Origin: Terriglobales bacterium
GTDB taxonomy: Bacteria > Acidobacteriota > Terriglobia > Bryobacterales > Bryobacteraceae
Reading direction: 5' to 3'
Length of the DNA: 64,000 nucleotides
NCBI GenBank assembly: GCA_027485675.1
Contig: JAIXQP010000041.1
Location: 1-64,000 of the forward strand
The number at the start of each line of letters is the position of its first letter. The stretch's first letter is position 1. Below the pieces are notes generated by a model, which saw only the letters and a list, made by a program, of their open reading frames with translations, ran no database searches and had not been told where the DNA came from. Position numbers and translations under genes: made by a program. This document shows, piece by piece, positions 20,007 through 28,218 of this stretch.

Positions 20007-20468
20007 CTAAAACGGAATGTCGTCGTCGCAGACGCCGCCATCGCCCTGGTCGACCGAACCCAGACGCCGGACGAAGACGATGTTTGAGTCCTCTCCGCGG
20101 CTGATTTTGGTGACCTCGAGCTCCAGTCCCTGCAGCGAGGGCAGGTAGGACGGCAGGGCGGAGAACTGCGGCAGATCCAGTCCGCAGATGCTCAAATCCT
20201 GCTTGACGTACTTCAGCGTGTTTTCCGTGATGGCGCGGTATTTCCAGAGCAGACGGTTCTGAAAGGTCGCTCCGGTGATGCGCAGCGTCCATTTCAACAT
20301 CGGGTTCCCCGTGCTCTTGGCCTGCGTCAACTCGACGCGATCGACCCGTACCTCGTAGCGTCCATCCGGGATGCTGTTCCAGGGTTCGTACTCGCTGACC
20401 ACTTCATTGGCGTAGATCTCATCGTAGGGACGCAGGTCCACGCGCGAATCCACCATGACTCCGTTCAT
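20007..20468 (-). CDS. DUF669-like protein with SSB-type acidic C-terminus
   Basis: A 153-residue protein related to its upstream neighbour (roughly half identical through PDGRY, STGNPMLKW, ITENTLKY, LQGLELEV, VRRL) and resembling phage DUF669 single-strand-binding-like proteins. It ends in DDDIPF, almost the tip of the nearby SSB (DDDVPF), the peptide that recruits repair and replication proteins. Start choice is uncertain: GGAGGT abuts the ATG at 20468, so the ATG at 20456 (149 residues) may be better served. It overlaps the upstream gene by ATGA. DNA binding is inference. Confidence 0.75.
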   Translation of the reverse strand: MNGVMVDSRVDLRPYDEIYANEVVSEYEPWNSIPDGRYEVRVDRVELTQAKSTGNPMLKWTLRITGATFQNRLLWKYRAITENTLKYVKQDLSICGLDLPQFSALPSYLPSLQGLELEVTKISRGEDSNIVFVRRLGSVDQGDGGVCDDDIPF

Positions 20469-20935
20469 ACCTCCACCAGCCTCCGGTTGAAGAACACATC
20501 CGACTTTTCGCCCTTGGTCACCTTGCTGACTTCGAGGCCAATGCCCTGCAGTTCGGCCAGGCGGCGGCTGAGATGGGAGAAGCGCTCGAGGCGCAGGCCG
20601 CAGGTCAACAACTCACTCTTGGTGTAGCGGATGGTGTTCGCCGTGATCGCGCGGCGCTTCCAGATCATCCGGCCCCGGAACTCGCCGGACGCCACCCGCA
20701 GTCCGTACTTCAACACCGGGTTACCCGTCGAGGACAATCCCAGCTCGAGATCCGAAATCACGGCGCGATACCGGCCATCCGGGACCTCGCCAAAAGCGGG
20801 CGCCGGGGCGGCCTCGGCGGCGAAGCTGCGGTTGAACCGCGAAAGATCCATCGGATTCCCGACGGCGGGCTCCCGAACGGGCTGCTCGGGAGCCGGATCC
20901 GGGACAGAATCAAAGAGTGACACAAATTCGGCCAT
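20465..20935 (-). CDS. DUF669-like protein, paralogue lacking the acidic tip
   Basis: A 156-residue paralogue of the downstream gene, sharing GxPDGRY, SSTGNPVLKY, ITANTIRYTKSELLTCGL and LQGIGLEVSKVTKGE. Its N-terminus has a flexible Pro/Ala-rich region of about 50 residues; the C-terminus is RRLVEV, without an SSB-type tip. GGAGGT lies 7 nt before the ATG at 20935, so this start is preferred to the ATG at 20977. It follows ssb after a hairpin. Function unknown; a nucleic-acid role is suggested by context. Confidence 0.75.
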   Translation of the reverse strand: MAEFVSLFDSVPDPAPEQPVREPAVGNPMDLSRFNRSFAAEAAPAPAFGEVPDGRYRAVISDLELGLSSTGNPVLKYGLRVASGEFRGRMIWKRRAITANTIRYTKSELLTCGLRLERFSHLSRRLAELQGIGLEVSKVTKGEKSDVFFNRRLVEV

Positions 20936-21021
20936 GTGCACTACCTCCGCAACGGAGTTGTGCAACTGGCTTGCCACCGCTAAGTCTCTTATTTTCTGTC
21001 AGGCCCAGGTTCCGATTCCCG

Positions 21022-21047
21022 AAACGGAACCCGGCCGTGTTCCGTTT
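21022..21047 (-). terminator. Hairpin at the ssb stop codon
   Basis: Perfect 9-bp arms AAACGGAAC (21022-21030) and GTTCCGTTT (21039-21047) with an 8-nt loop; the right arm includes a base of the ssb stop codon. A further GTTCCG at 21009-21014 could pair with the same CGGAAC, giving a mutually exclusive alternative. It may attenuate transcription or process RNA between ssb and the DUF669-like genes. Confidence 0.5.
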
Positions 21048-21526
21048 TAGAACGGGACGTCGTCGTCGCTGATGCCGGCGTCGAACGGAGAACCGCCGCC
21101 GCTGGGCGCGGGCGCCGAGCGGGGTGCGCTCGAACGGGGGGCGGACATCATCCGCGGCTCCTGGCTGAAGCCGGCGTCGCCGCCTTCGCCGCCGCGGCCG
21201 CCGAGGAGGATCACGTCATCGGCCACCACTTCGGTGGAGTACCGCTTCTGGCCGTCCTTATCCTCATAGCTGCGGGTCTGGAGGCGGCCTTCGACGTAGA
21301 CCTGCTTGCCCTTGGTCAAATACGGCGCCAGATTTTCAGCCCGCCAGAGCACCACGTTCGACCAATCGGTCTCTTCTTTCCACTCGCCGGTGGCCTGGTC
21401 TTTGTACCGGCGACCGGTCGCTACCGAGAATCGAGTCATGGACACGCCAGACGGCGTGAACTTGGTTTCGGCGTCCCGGCCGAGATTTCCAACCAGAATC
21501 ACCTTATTGACACTGCGCGAAGCCAT
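21047..21526 (-). CDS. ssb: Single-stranded DNA-binding protein
   Basis: A 159-residue SSB: OB fold over about residues 1-110 (NKVILVGNLGRDAE, FSVAT, VYVEGRLQTRSYEDKDG), a Gly/Ser/Pro-rich linker, and the tip DDDVPF that contacts partner proteins. AAGGATT precedes the ATG. A small CGGGG/CCCCG hairpin (21548-21566) lies in the leader. It heads a three-gene minus-strand cluster with the DUF669-like pair. Confidence 0.97.
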   Translation of the reverse strand: MASRSVNKVILVGNLGRDAETKFTPSGVSMTRFSVATGRRYKDQATGEWKEETDWSNVVLWRAENLAPYLTKGKQVYVEGRLQTRSYEDKDGQKRYSTEVVADDVILLGGRGGEGGDAGFSQEPRMMSAPRSSAPRSAPAPSGGGSPFDAGISDDDVPF

Positions 21527-21614
21527 AATCCTTGCACTCTAGCACAGCGGGGCGAAGAGAACCCCGTCTAGTACTCCTCGGAATTTTCGTTTCTGAAATA
21601 AGTGATGCACCCTG

Positions 21615-21644
21615 TTGCACGGACAAGAATCTGAGACATAATAC
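21615..21644 (+). promoter_or_regulatory. Predicted sigma-70 promoter for the 21735 gene
   Basis: TTGCAC at 21615-21620 and CATAAT at 21637-21642 are separated by 16 nt (or TAATAC at 21639-21644 by 18 nt). The predicted start would be near 21650, leaving a leader of about 85 nt. The region between the divergent ssb and this gene (21527-21734) holds nothing else I can support. Confidence 0.45.
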
Positions 21645-21734
21645 TGCTTATCCACTGGCTGGCGGTGTGCTAGCTGGCGACCCGGTTGTCACCGTTCGGC
21701 CTAGGGAAATTGAGCGTCAAAAATGTGAGGGAAA

Positions 21735-22976
21735 GTGCGCCGTTTGTCCTTTTTCAAACGCTGCCCGCTCCGGCTGCTGATCGCCAGCGTGCCACTCGTG
21801 GTGAGTGTGCCCGGCGTCGCCCAGACCGTGATGAACGCAAACGGCGGTCCGGTTCGCCTCTTCGGGACCGACATGGCTGTCTTCGAGATGCGGGAGCCGC
21901 GCCAGGATTTGCCCTGCCAGGTGAGCCCTACCAAAAGCGCCGTGGTGGGTTTTGACCTCAAATTCCATGCCGGTTTCGAGGTGAATGTCCCGTTGCGGGA
22001 ACTTGCCGGACGCGAAAACCTTCTCACGATCATCTTCCGCGTCTCGCCGCTCGAGGATACGGATCATCCCGTGTACTTCCAGCAGAAGGTCCGGGTGCCG
22101 GAGATTGAAGAAGACGCCAAGGGCGATGCTTCGCTTTACGGCGGTTTCGACCTGGGGGAGGGGAAGTACCGGGTTGATTGGCTGATGCGTGACCGGGCCG
22201 AACGCGTCTGCTCGAACTTCTGGGAGGTGGAAGCAACGCTGAACGGGAAGGAGAGCCAGATTGCGATGGTGATGCCGCCCAAGTCGATCCGGCCGGCGGA
22301 TCAGGAGAGTTTCAAGGACGAACCGCCCATTGAGCGGGCGTCGGCGGCGGAGGCGATTAACGTCAAGGTGCTGCTGAACTACGCACCGCAAAACCCCCGT
22401 AACACGGTGATGCGCCCGGTGGATACGACGGCGTTGGTTTCCATTCTGCGGTCGATTCTACGGGAGCCGAAGATTAGCAAGTTCTCGCTGGTGGCGTTTT
22501 CGATGGCGAGCCAGGAGGTGCTCTACCGGCAGGAGAACGTCGACCATCTCGATCTGCCGGCGCTGGGCGAGGCGCTCAGCAAGGTGAAGTTCGGCACGGT
22601 GGATCTGAGCAAGCTGGCGGTAAAGCATAGCGAAACGCAGTTTCTGAGCGAATTGATTCGCACCGAACTGGGCGGCGCCAACAAAGCAGAGGCGATTATT
22701 TTCGCCGGGCCCAAGGTGATGCTCGAGCAGAACGTGGAGACCGAGACGCTGAAAGAGGTCGGTACTCTGGATTTCCCGCTGTTTTACTTGAATTACAATC
22801 TCTACCCGGCGCAGATTCCGTGGCGGGATTCGATCTCCCACGCCGTGAAGTTTTTCAAAGGACAGGAGTACACTATAAGCAAGCCGCGGGATCTTTGGTT
22901 TGCTACCTCGGAAGTGGTGAGCCGGATCGTGAAGACCCGCAGCGCCCGCCTGGCGCAGAATTCTCCATCCCAGTAG
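21735..22976 (+). CDS. Secreted protein with degenerate VWA-like region
   Basis: A 413-residue protein starting at GTG with GAGGGA before it and a signal peptide (RRLSFFKRCPLRLLIASVPLVVSV). The middle resembles the FG/VWFA-related proteins frequent in acidobacteria: a strand INVKVLLNYAP where a DxSxS metal site would be, then a helix, VAFSMASQEVLY, and later AEAIIFAGP. The metal-binding residues are missing, so if it is a VWA fold it is degenerate. Function unknown. Confidence 0.7.
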   Translation: MRRLSFFKRCPLRLLIASVPLVVSVPGVAQTVMNANGGPVRLFGTDMAVFEMREPRQDLPCQVSPTKSAVVGFDLKFHAGFEVNVPLRELAGRENLLTIIFRVSPLEDTDHPVYFQQKVRVPEIEEDAKGDASLYGGFDLGEGKYRVDWLMRDRAERVCSNFWEVEATLNGKESQIAMVMPPKSIRPADQESFKDEPPIERASAAEAINVKVLLNYAPQNPRNTVMRPVDTTALVSILRSILREPKISKFSLVAFSMASQEVLYRQENVDHLDLPALGEALSKVKFGTVDLSKLAVKHSETQFLSELIRTELGGANKAEAIIFAGPKVMLEQNVETETLKEVGTLDFPLFYLNYNLYPAQIPWRDSISHAVKFFKGQEYTISKPRDLWFATSEVVSRIVKTRSARLAQNSPSQ

Positions 22977-23055
22977 ATTGCATGTTCTTCGCAGACCGCG
23001 GAAACGGGTTCGCTTCGCTTACGTCCATTTCCATAGAGGAATCGCAAAGGGATTT

Positions 23056-23601
23056 ATGAAGTTCGCTATCTGCTCGCTTGTTGCGCTATCCACGCTTCCC
23101 CTGGCTGCACAGCCGGTGGATCCGCAACGTCTGGCCCCGTTTGTCCCCTCGCCGATGGAGATTATTGAGCGGATGCTCGAATCGGCCAATGTGAAGCGTG
23201 GTGAGATTGTCGTGGATCTGGGCTGTGGGGATGGCCGCATTCTGGTGACGGCCGTCCAGAAGTTCGGCGCGAAAGCGGTGGGCATTGAGTTGAATCCGAA
23301 GCTGGTGAAAGAGGCCTCGGAGATGATCGCGCGGCTCGGGCTGCAGAACCACGCCAAGGTGGTCCGCGGGGACATTTTCGAAGCGGATTTGACCCAGGCC
23401 GATGTGGTCACGCTGTATTTAACCACCGGTTCGAACGAAAAGTTGCGTCCGAAGTTGGAGCAGTCGCTCCGGCCGGGGGCCCGCGTCGTCTCGCACGACT
23501 ACGGCATCCGGGGCTGGAACCCGATTGACGTGCAGGAGGTTTTTGTCCACAACCGCCGGCACAAGATTTACCTTTATCAGATCGCCCCCCGGAAAAACTA
23601 G
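23056..23601 (+). CDS. Class I SAM methyltransferase with signal peptide (FAM173-like)
   Basis: A 181-residue protein. Residues 1-19 (MKFAICSLVALSTLPLAAQ) look like a cleavable signal peptide. Then come PFVPSPMEIIERML, SAM-binding motif I VVDLGCGDG at about 52-60 and VGIELNPKLV, a pattern shared with the FAM173/ATPSCKMT protein-lysine methyltransferases. SAM is not expected outside the cytoplasm, so either the leader is a membrane anchor or the protein is retained. The ATG at 23056 follows AAAGG. The target is unknown. Confidence 0.82.
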   Translation: MKFAICSLVALSTLPLAAQPVDPQRLAPFVPSPMEIIERMLESANVKRGEIVVDLGCGDGRILVTAVQKFGAKAVGIELNPKLVKEASEMIARLGLQNHAKVVRGDIFEADLTQADVVTLYLTTGSNEKLRPKLEQSLRPGARVVSHDYGIRGWNPIDVQEVFVHNRRHKIYLYQIAPRKN

Positions 23602-23624
23602 CCGCTTCGCGGTAGCCTGAGAGG

Positions 23625-24572
23625 ATGTCCAAATTCGATGTGGTTGGCGTCGGCCTGAACGCCACCGACACTCTGCTTCTCGTTCCGAAATTTCCGGCTT
23701 ACGCCGGCAAGGAACCCTTTGTTGAAGAGATGTTTTCGCCGGGTGGCCAAGTGGCGAGCGCCATGGTGGCCTGTGCCAAGCTGGGGTTGCGGGTGAAGTA
23801 CATCGGCACGATGGGCGACGATGAACGGGGCCGCATCCAACGGGAAAGCCTGCTGGGGACGGGGATCAATCTCGACGATGTGCAGATTCGCAAAGGTTGC
23901 GCGAATCAGTCGGCCTATATTGTCATCGACCAATCGACGGGCGAACGGACGGTACTGTGGCGCCGTCCGGACTGCCTGCGGCTCGAACCGGAAGAGATTC
24001 AGCCGGAGATGATTGCGAGCTCCCGGCTGCTGCATATTGACGGCCACGACACCCCGGCGGTGGCCCGCGCCGCTGAGATCGCCCGGGCCCATGGGATCCC
24101 GGTCACGGTGGACGTGGATACCGTCTACCATGGCTTTGACCGGGTGCTGCCCAATATCGACTACCTCATCACGAGCTCAGAGTTTCCGCCCCAGTGGACG
24201 AACGAGCGGGACCCGTTCCGGGCCCTGGTGATGATCCAGGAGGAGTTCGGGATGAAGGTGGCGGCGATGACGCTGGGCGCCTTTGGCGCGATTGCCCGGA
24301 TGGATGGCCAGTTCGTCTACTCCCCCGCCTTTGTCGTCGATTGCGTGGACACCACCGGCGCGGGCGACGTCTTCCACGGCGCCTTCTGCTACTCTGTGCT
24401 CGAGGGGCTGCCCCTGCGCGAAGCGCTCGACTTCTCGAACGCGATGGCCGCGCTGAACTGCATGGAGATCGGCGCCCGAGGCGGCATTCGCGACGCGGCC
24501 GCCGCGCGGGAGTTGCTGGCTACCGGCCAGCGCCGCAGCAAGCGGGACTTCGTCCAGCGCGCCTCCGCCTGA
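23625..24572 (+). CDS. PfkB-family carbohydrate/nucleoside kinase
   Basis: A 315-residue ribokinase-fold kinase with GG at 40-41 (SPGGQVASAM) and the anion-hole/catalytic DTTGAGDVFHG with Asp248. It phosphorylates a sugar or nucleoside; the N-terminal region is not distinctive enough to choose ribose, adenosine or fructose. It lies 23 nt after the methyltransferase and 7 nt before the rhomboid gene, suggesting one transcript. Confidence 0.92.
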   Translation: MSKFDVVGVGLNATDTLLLVPKFPAYAGKEPFVEEMFSPGGQVASAMVACAKLGLRVKYIGTMGDDERGRIQRESLLGTGINLDDVQIRKGCANQSAYIVIDQSTGERTVLWRRPDCLRLEPEEIQPEMIASSRLLHIDGHDTPAVARAAEIARAHGIPVTVDVDTVYHGFDRVLPNIDYLITSSEFPPQWTNERDPFRALVMIQEEFGMKVAAMTLGAFGAIARMDGQFVYSPAFVVDCVDTTGAGDVFHGAFCYSVLEGLPLREALDFSNAMAALNCMEIGARGGIRDAAAARELLATGQRRSKRDFVQRASA

Positions 24573-24579
24573 CCCCATT

Positions 24580-25248
24580 ATGATTCCGCTCCGCGACACC
24601 CAACCGAGTTCCAACTATCCGCTGGTCACCATCGGATTGATTGCGGTGAACGTGCTCGTGTTCCTCTATCAGGTCTCGCTCGACGATTTCTCGCTCAACC
24701 ACTTCGTTTACGAATACGGGCTGGTGCCCCGCCGCCTGCAGTTGCTCGATTTCGTGACCAACATCTTCCTGCACGGGGGCTGGTGGCACCTGATCGGCAA
24801 TATGTGGTTCCTGTGGATCTACGGTGACAACATCGAAGATGTGCTGGGCCGCTTCAAGTTCCTGGTCTTCTACCTGGCGTGCGGCATTGCGGCGGGTCTG
24901 GTGCACCTGCTGTTCAACCTGGACTCGCGGATTCCCACCGTCGGCGCGAGCGGGGCGATTGCGGGCATCATGGGCGCCTACCTGATCCAGTTTCCCCACT
25001 CCCGGATTGTGACGTTGGTGCCGATCATCATCTTCTTCACGACGATGGAGATTCCGGCGTGGCTGATCCTGCTCTATTGGTTTGTGCTGCAGTTCTTTAG
25101 CGGCATCGGAACCGTGGGGCAGTCGCATTTGAACCAGGGCGGGGTGGCCTGGTTTGCGCATATCGGCGGATTCCTGGCCGGGATCGTGCTGATTCGCCTG
25201 CTCCGCCCGAAACCGAAATACCGCTTACGGCAGGATCTTCGATGGTAA
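24580..25248 (+). CDS. Rhomboid-family intramembrane serine protease
   Basis: A 222-residue inner-membrane protease with the HxxxN motif (His70, Asn74), nucleophile GASGA (Ser124) and catalytic His194 in FAHIGG. About six hydrophobic segments are visible. It cleaves membrane-spanning substrates; none is known. It overlaps the glutaredoxin-like gene by 7 nt. Confidence 0.94.
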   Translation: MIPLRDTQPSSNYPLVTIGLIAVNVLVFLYQVSLDDFSLNHFVYEYGLVPRRLQLLDFVTNIFLHGGWWHLIGNMWFLWIYGDNIEDVLGRFKFLVFYLACGIAAGLVHLLFNLDSRIPTVGASGAIAGIMGAYLIQFPHSRIVTLVPIIIFFTTMEIPAWLILLYWFVLQFFSGIGTVGQSHLNQGGVAWFAHIGGFLAGIVLIRLLRPKPKYRLRQDLRW

Positions 25249-25526
25249 ACGTACTCTTCTACACCCGCCGCGGCTGCCACTTGTGCGAGGAGGCAGCGCG
25301 GGTTCTCGAATTGATGGCTGCTGAGTGGGAGTTCGCCACAACGGTCGTCGACATTGATGCTGACCCGGCGGCGAAGGCGCTGTATCACGAGGAGATTCCA
25401 GTTACATTACTCCCCAACGGCCGGCGCTTCCGTTACGGTTTGGATAAGAAGGAGTTTCAAACGCAACTTTCCTCCCTTGGCGCGCATCGTAAATCTAAGT
25501 ATAAATGCGTCCATCCAACTTCCTGA
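25242..25526 (+). CDS. Glutaredoxin-like (DUF836) protein
   Basis: A 94-residue thioredoxin-fold protein with redox motif CHLC (Cys12, Cys15) and the cis-Pro segment EIPVTLLPNG. The family reduces disulfides or supports electron transfer. It is coupled to rhomboid at its start and overlaps the radical SAM gene by 22 nt at its end, so the three genes are a unit. Confidence 0.88.
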   Translation: MVNVLFYTRRGCHLCEEAARVLELMAAEWEFATTVVDIDADPAAKALYHEEIPVTLLPNGRRFRYGLDKKEFQTQLSSLGAHRKSKYKCVHPTS

Positions 25527-26545
25527 CCGCTTGGGGCAAGATTTTGCGGGGCCGAATCCCGCTTCTATCCATAGAAATCACCCGCGAGTGCCCGTTAAGT
25601 TGCCCCGGTTGCTATGCGTACGGCGACTCCCACCTGGCCGACGGGACGAAACTGGTCGATCTGACCGACTCGAAAGGGGACGAGCTGGTGGCGAACATCC
25701 TCCGGTTGGTGGATGAACACCAGCCGGTGCAGGTTTCGCTCGTCGGCGGCGAGCCGATGATGCGCCATCGCGAACTCGCCCGGGTTTTGCCGGTGCTGAG
25801 TGAGCGGGGCATCTACACGATGATCGTGACGAGCGCGGTGATCCCGATTCCGCCAGAATGGACGCGGATGCCGTTTGTGACGATCGCGGTCTCCGTGGAC
25901 GGCCTGGCCAAGGATCACGACATCCGGCGCAAGCCCGCGACCTACGAGCGGATCCTCAAGAACATCAAGGACTGCAAGATCAATGTGCACTGGACCGTCG
26001 TGAACCAGCACATGGAGCAGCCGGGATATCTCGAAGAGTATGTGGCCTTCTGGAACAACCGGCCCGAGGTACACAAGATCTGGATGAGCGTTTATACGCC
26101 GCAGCGGGGTGAGGTGAGTCCGGAGATTCTGCCGCAGGCCAACCGCGAAAGCCTGGCCGCGCAGATTCCGCCGTTATCGAAGAAGTACCCGAAGCTGCTG
26201 GTGCCGGACGGCATGGCGAAGGCTTTTGCCGCCCCGCCCACGAGCCCGGAAGATTGCATCTTTTCGCGGATGTCGGCCAACTATACGGCCGATTTCAAGA
26301 CCCAGGTGGAGCCGTGCGTCTTCGGCGGCGATCCGGATTGCAGCCAGTGCGGCTGCTCCATGTCCGCGGCGCTGCACTGGATCGGCGGCGCGAAGGTGGC
26401 CGGTCCGCTGCAGGTGAAGCACCTGGTGCGCGGCTCGATGGCCGTGGGCGCCTTTGTCAACTCGTGGGCGCCGTGGCAGAAGGGGCGGACGCGTTGGGAT
26501 AAACCCGCGGCGCCCACCCGGACCGATCTCGTGCAGATTAAGTAG
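25505..26545 (+). CDS. Radical SAM protein
   Basis: A 346-residue radical SAM enzyme with the CxxxCxxC cluster motif at Cys29, Cys33 and Cys36 (ECPLSCPGCYAYG) and VGGEPMM. A second Cys cluster near residues 275-285 (CVFGGDPDCSQCGCS) could bind an auxiliary cluster. The overall shape resembles HpnH/MoaA-like proteins, but I cannot assign a substrate. The upstream glutaredoxin may supply electrons or protect thiols (inference). Confidence 0.88.
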   Translation: MRPSNFLTAWGKILRGRIPLLSIEITRECPLSCPGCYAYGDSHLADGTKLVDLTDSKGDELVANILRLVDEHQPVQVSLVGGEPMMRHRELARVLPVLSERGIYTMIVTSAVIPIPPEWTRMPFVTIAVSVDGLAKDHDIRRKPATYERILKNIKDCKINVHWTVVNQHMEQPGYLEEYVAFWNNRPEVHKIWMSVYTPQRGEVSPEILPQANRESLAAQIPPLSKKYPKLLVPDGMAKAFAAPPTSPEDCIFSRMSANYTADFKTQVEPCVFGGDPDCSQCGCSMSAALHWIGGAKVAGPLQVKHLVRGSMAVGAFVNSWAPWQKGRTRWDKPAAPTRTDLVQIK

Positions 26546-26548
26546 CCG

Positions 26549-27844
26549 CTAGGCTTTCTTTTCGAGCGGCGTGACGGGGTCGATGAACGGCCACGTGAGC
26601 ATGCCCAGAATGTAGACGGCGGCCATGATGGTGATGAAGAGGTTCCAGTCGTTGCCGGTGGACCGGAGGATGAGCCCTCCGGTGACCGGCGCGACGAAGC
26701 CGGCGATGTTGCCCATCATGTTCATGGAGCCGGACAGGGTGCCCGCGTACTTGCCGCCCACGTCCATGCAGGCGCCCCAGGCGTTGGGCATCACGAGGTC
26801 GTTGCAGAAGCTGGACATGCCGAGCCCGATCATGGCCCACAGCGGATCCTTCACCTGAATCGCGATGAACATCATCAGCGCCGCGCCGCCGAAGCCGACG
26901 GTGGAGATAACGCGGCGGGACCGGCCTACGTCGCCCCAATGGTTGGACAGTTTGGTCGAGAGAAAGCCGCAGAACAGCGAACCCAGGCCGCCCAGGAAGA
27001 GCGGCAGTATGGCGTAGTAGCCGCTGGTTTCGCGGTCGACGCCGTGATACTCCTGCAGGTAGGTGGGCAGCCAGGTGGGGTAGAAGTACCAGGGGAAGCT
27101 GAGCAGGAAGTATTGCAGCCAGAGCAGCCAGACTGCTCGCGAGCTGATGAGTTTGCCCCAGGGGACATCGCCGTGGCCGCTGGCCGGGTGGGCGGTTTTA
27201 GCGATCAGTTCGCGCTCGGCCTGGTTGACTTCCGGGTGCTCCTGCGGGTTGTCGCGGAACCAGCGGTAGAAGAAGTAGGCCCAAACGGTGCCGACGATCC
27301 CGAACGTGAGGAAGGCGGTGCGCCAGTCCATCACCTTGAAGATCCAGATCACGAGCGGCGGGGTGGCGGCGCCGCCCCAGCGGGCTGCCATCCACAGGAT
27401 GCCCTGGGCGCGGACGCGTTCTTCAATCGGCAGCCACGTGGAAAAGGCTTTCGTGATGTTGGGGAAGCAGCCGGCTTCGCCCGCGCCGAACAGGAAGCGG
27501 GTTACCAGCATCGAGGAGTAGCTGAACATCCAGCCGGTGGCGGCCGTGAAGAAGCTCCACCAGATGACGATGCGCATGAGCACTTTGCGCGGGCCCATCC
27601 AATCGCCAAGCCAGCCGCCGGGGATTTCAAAGAGCGCGTAGGCGATGGCGAAAGCGCCGAAGACGTAGCCCATCTGGCCCTTGTCGAGCCCCAGGTCTTT
27701 CGAAATCTCGGGGGCGGCCATGGAGATGGCTACGCGGTCAATGTAGGCCAGAATCGCTAAGGTAACGGCGAACCAGATCACTTTGCGCCGGGCGTTGCTG
27801 GCTGGTATCGCGGAAGGCCGCGTGGCGGTGGAAGTCGATTGCAT
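26549..27844 (-). CDS. MFS transporter, anion:cation symporter type
   Basis: A 431-residue 12-TM permease. Signatures of the ACS group (hexuronate, glucarate, sialate transporters) are LAYIDRVAISMAAPEIS, GGWLGDWMGPRKVL and FGAGEAGCFPNITKAFSTW. Likely an importer of an organic acid or sugar acid. Its ATG overlaps the cutA stop by 1 nt (TGATG). Confidence 0.9.
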   Translation of the reverse strand: MQSTSTATRPSAIPASNARRKVIWFAVTLAILAYIDRVAISMAAPEISKDLGLDKGQMGYVFGAFAIAYALFEIPGGWLGDWMGPRKVLMRIVIWWSFFTAATGWMFSYSSMLVTRFLFGAGEAGCFPNITKAFSTWLPIEERVRAQGILWMAARWGGAATPPLVIWIFKVMDWRTAFLTFGIVGTVWAYFFYRWFRDNPQEHPEVNQAERELIAKTAHPASGHGDVPWGKLISSRAVWLLWLQYFLLSFPWYFYPTWLPTYLQEYHGVDRETSGYYAILPLFLGGLGSLFCGFLSTKLSNHWGDVGRSRRVISTVGFGGAALMMFIAIQVKDPLWAMIGLGMSSFCNDLVMPNAWGACMDVGGKYAGTLSGSMNMMGNIAGFVAPVTGGLILRSTGNDWNLFITIMAAVYILGMLTWPFIDPVTPLEKKA

Positions 27845-28167
27845 CAGAGAGCCTCAGTTTCTTGGTCGATCCAGTTCAGGTAGGGCGCGAGACCCTCCAC
27901 GACCGGGAGTGCGATGAGTTCAGGAACTTCGTAGGAGTGCAGGGCACGAACCGCCTCTTCGAGCGCTGGGAACAGCGCCCGGCGAGACTTGATCAGCAAT
28001 AGGATTTCGGGTGAGTCTTCCACCTTCCCCTGCCAGCGGTAGACCGATCGCACCTGCGGCAGAATGCTTACGCAGGCCGCCAGACGGCGTTCCACAAGGG
28101 TCCGCGCCAAGCGATCAGCTTCCTCCGGAGAAGAAACGGTAGTGAAGAGCACAATCTTATCAGTCAT
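27844..28167 (-). CDS. cutA: CutA1-family protein
   Basis: A 107-residue trimeric CutA with the family pattern LAACVSILPQVRSVYRWQGK and HSYEVPELIALPV. It is linked in the literature to divalent-metal tolerance, but its biochemical role is unsettled. The ATG at 28167 matches the family N-terminus. It is divergent from the FtsB-like gene across 51 nt that contain TTTATAAA, a possible shared -10 region. Confidence 0.94.
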   Translation of the reverse strand: MTDKIVLFTTVSSPEEADRLARTLVERRLAACVSILPQVRSVYRWQGKVEDSPEILLLIKSRRALFPALEEAVRALHSYEVPELIALPVVEGLAPYLNWIDQETEAL

Positions 28168-28218
28168 CGGGTAGTAGCTTTTTAGCCGAAAGCAGTTTAT
28201 AAACGAGGGATAGGTATC

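Noticed and set aside
20007-21526. Prophage fragment around ssb and DUF669-like genes
   Set aside because: DUF669 is often phage-borne, but no integrase, structural or lysis gene lies near and the flanks are housekeeping genes with the same base composition.
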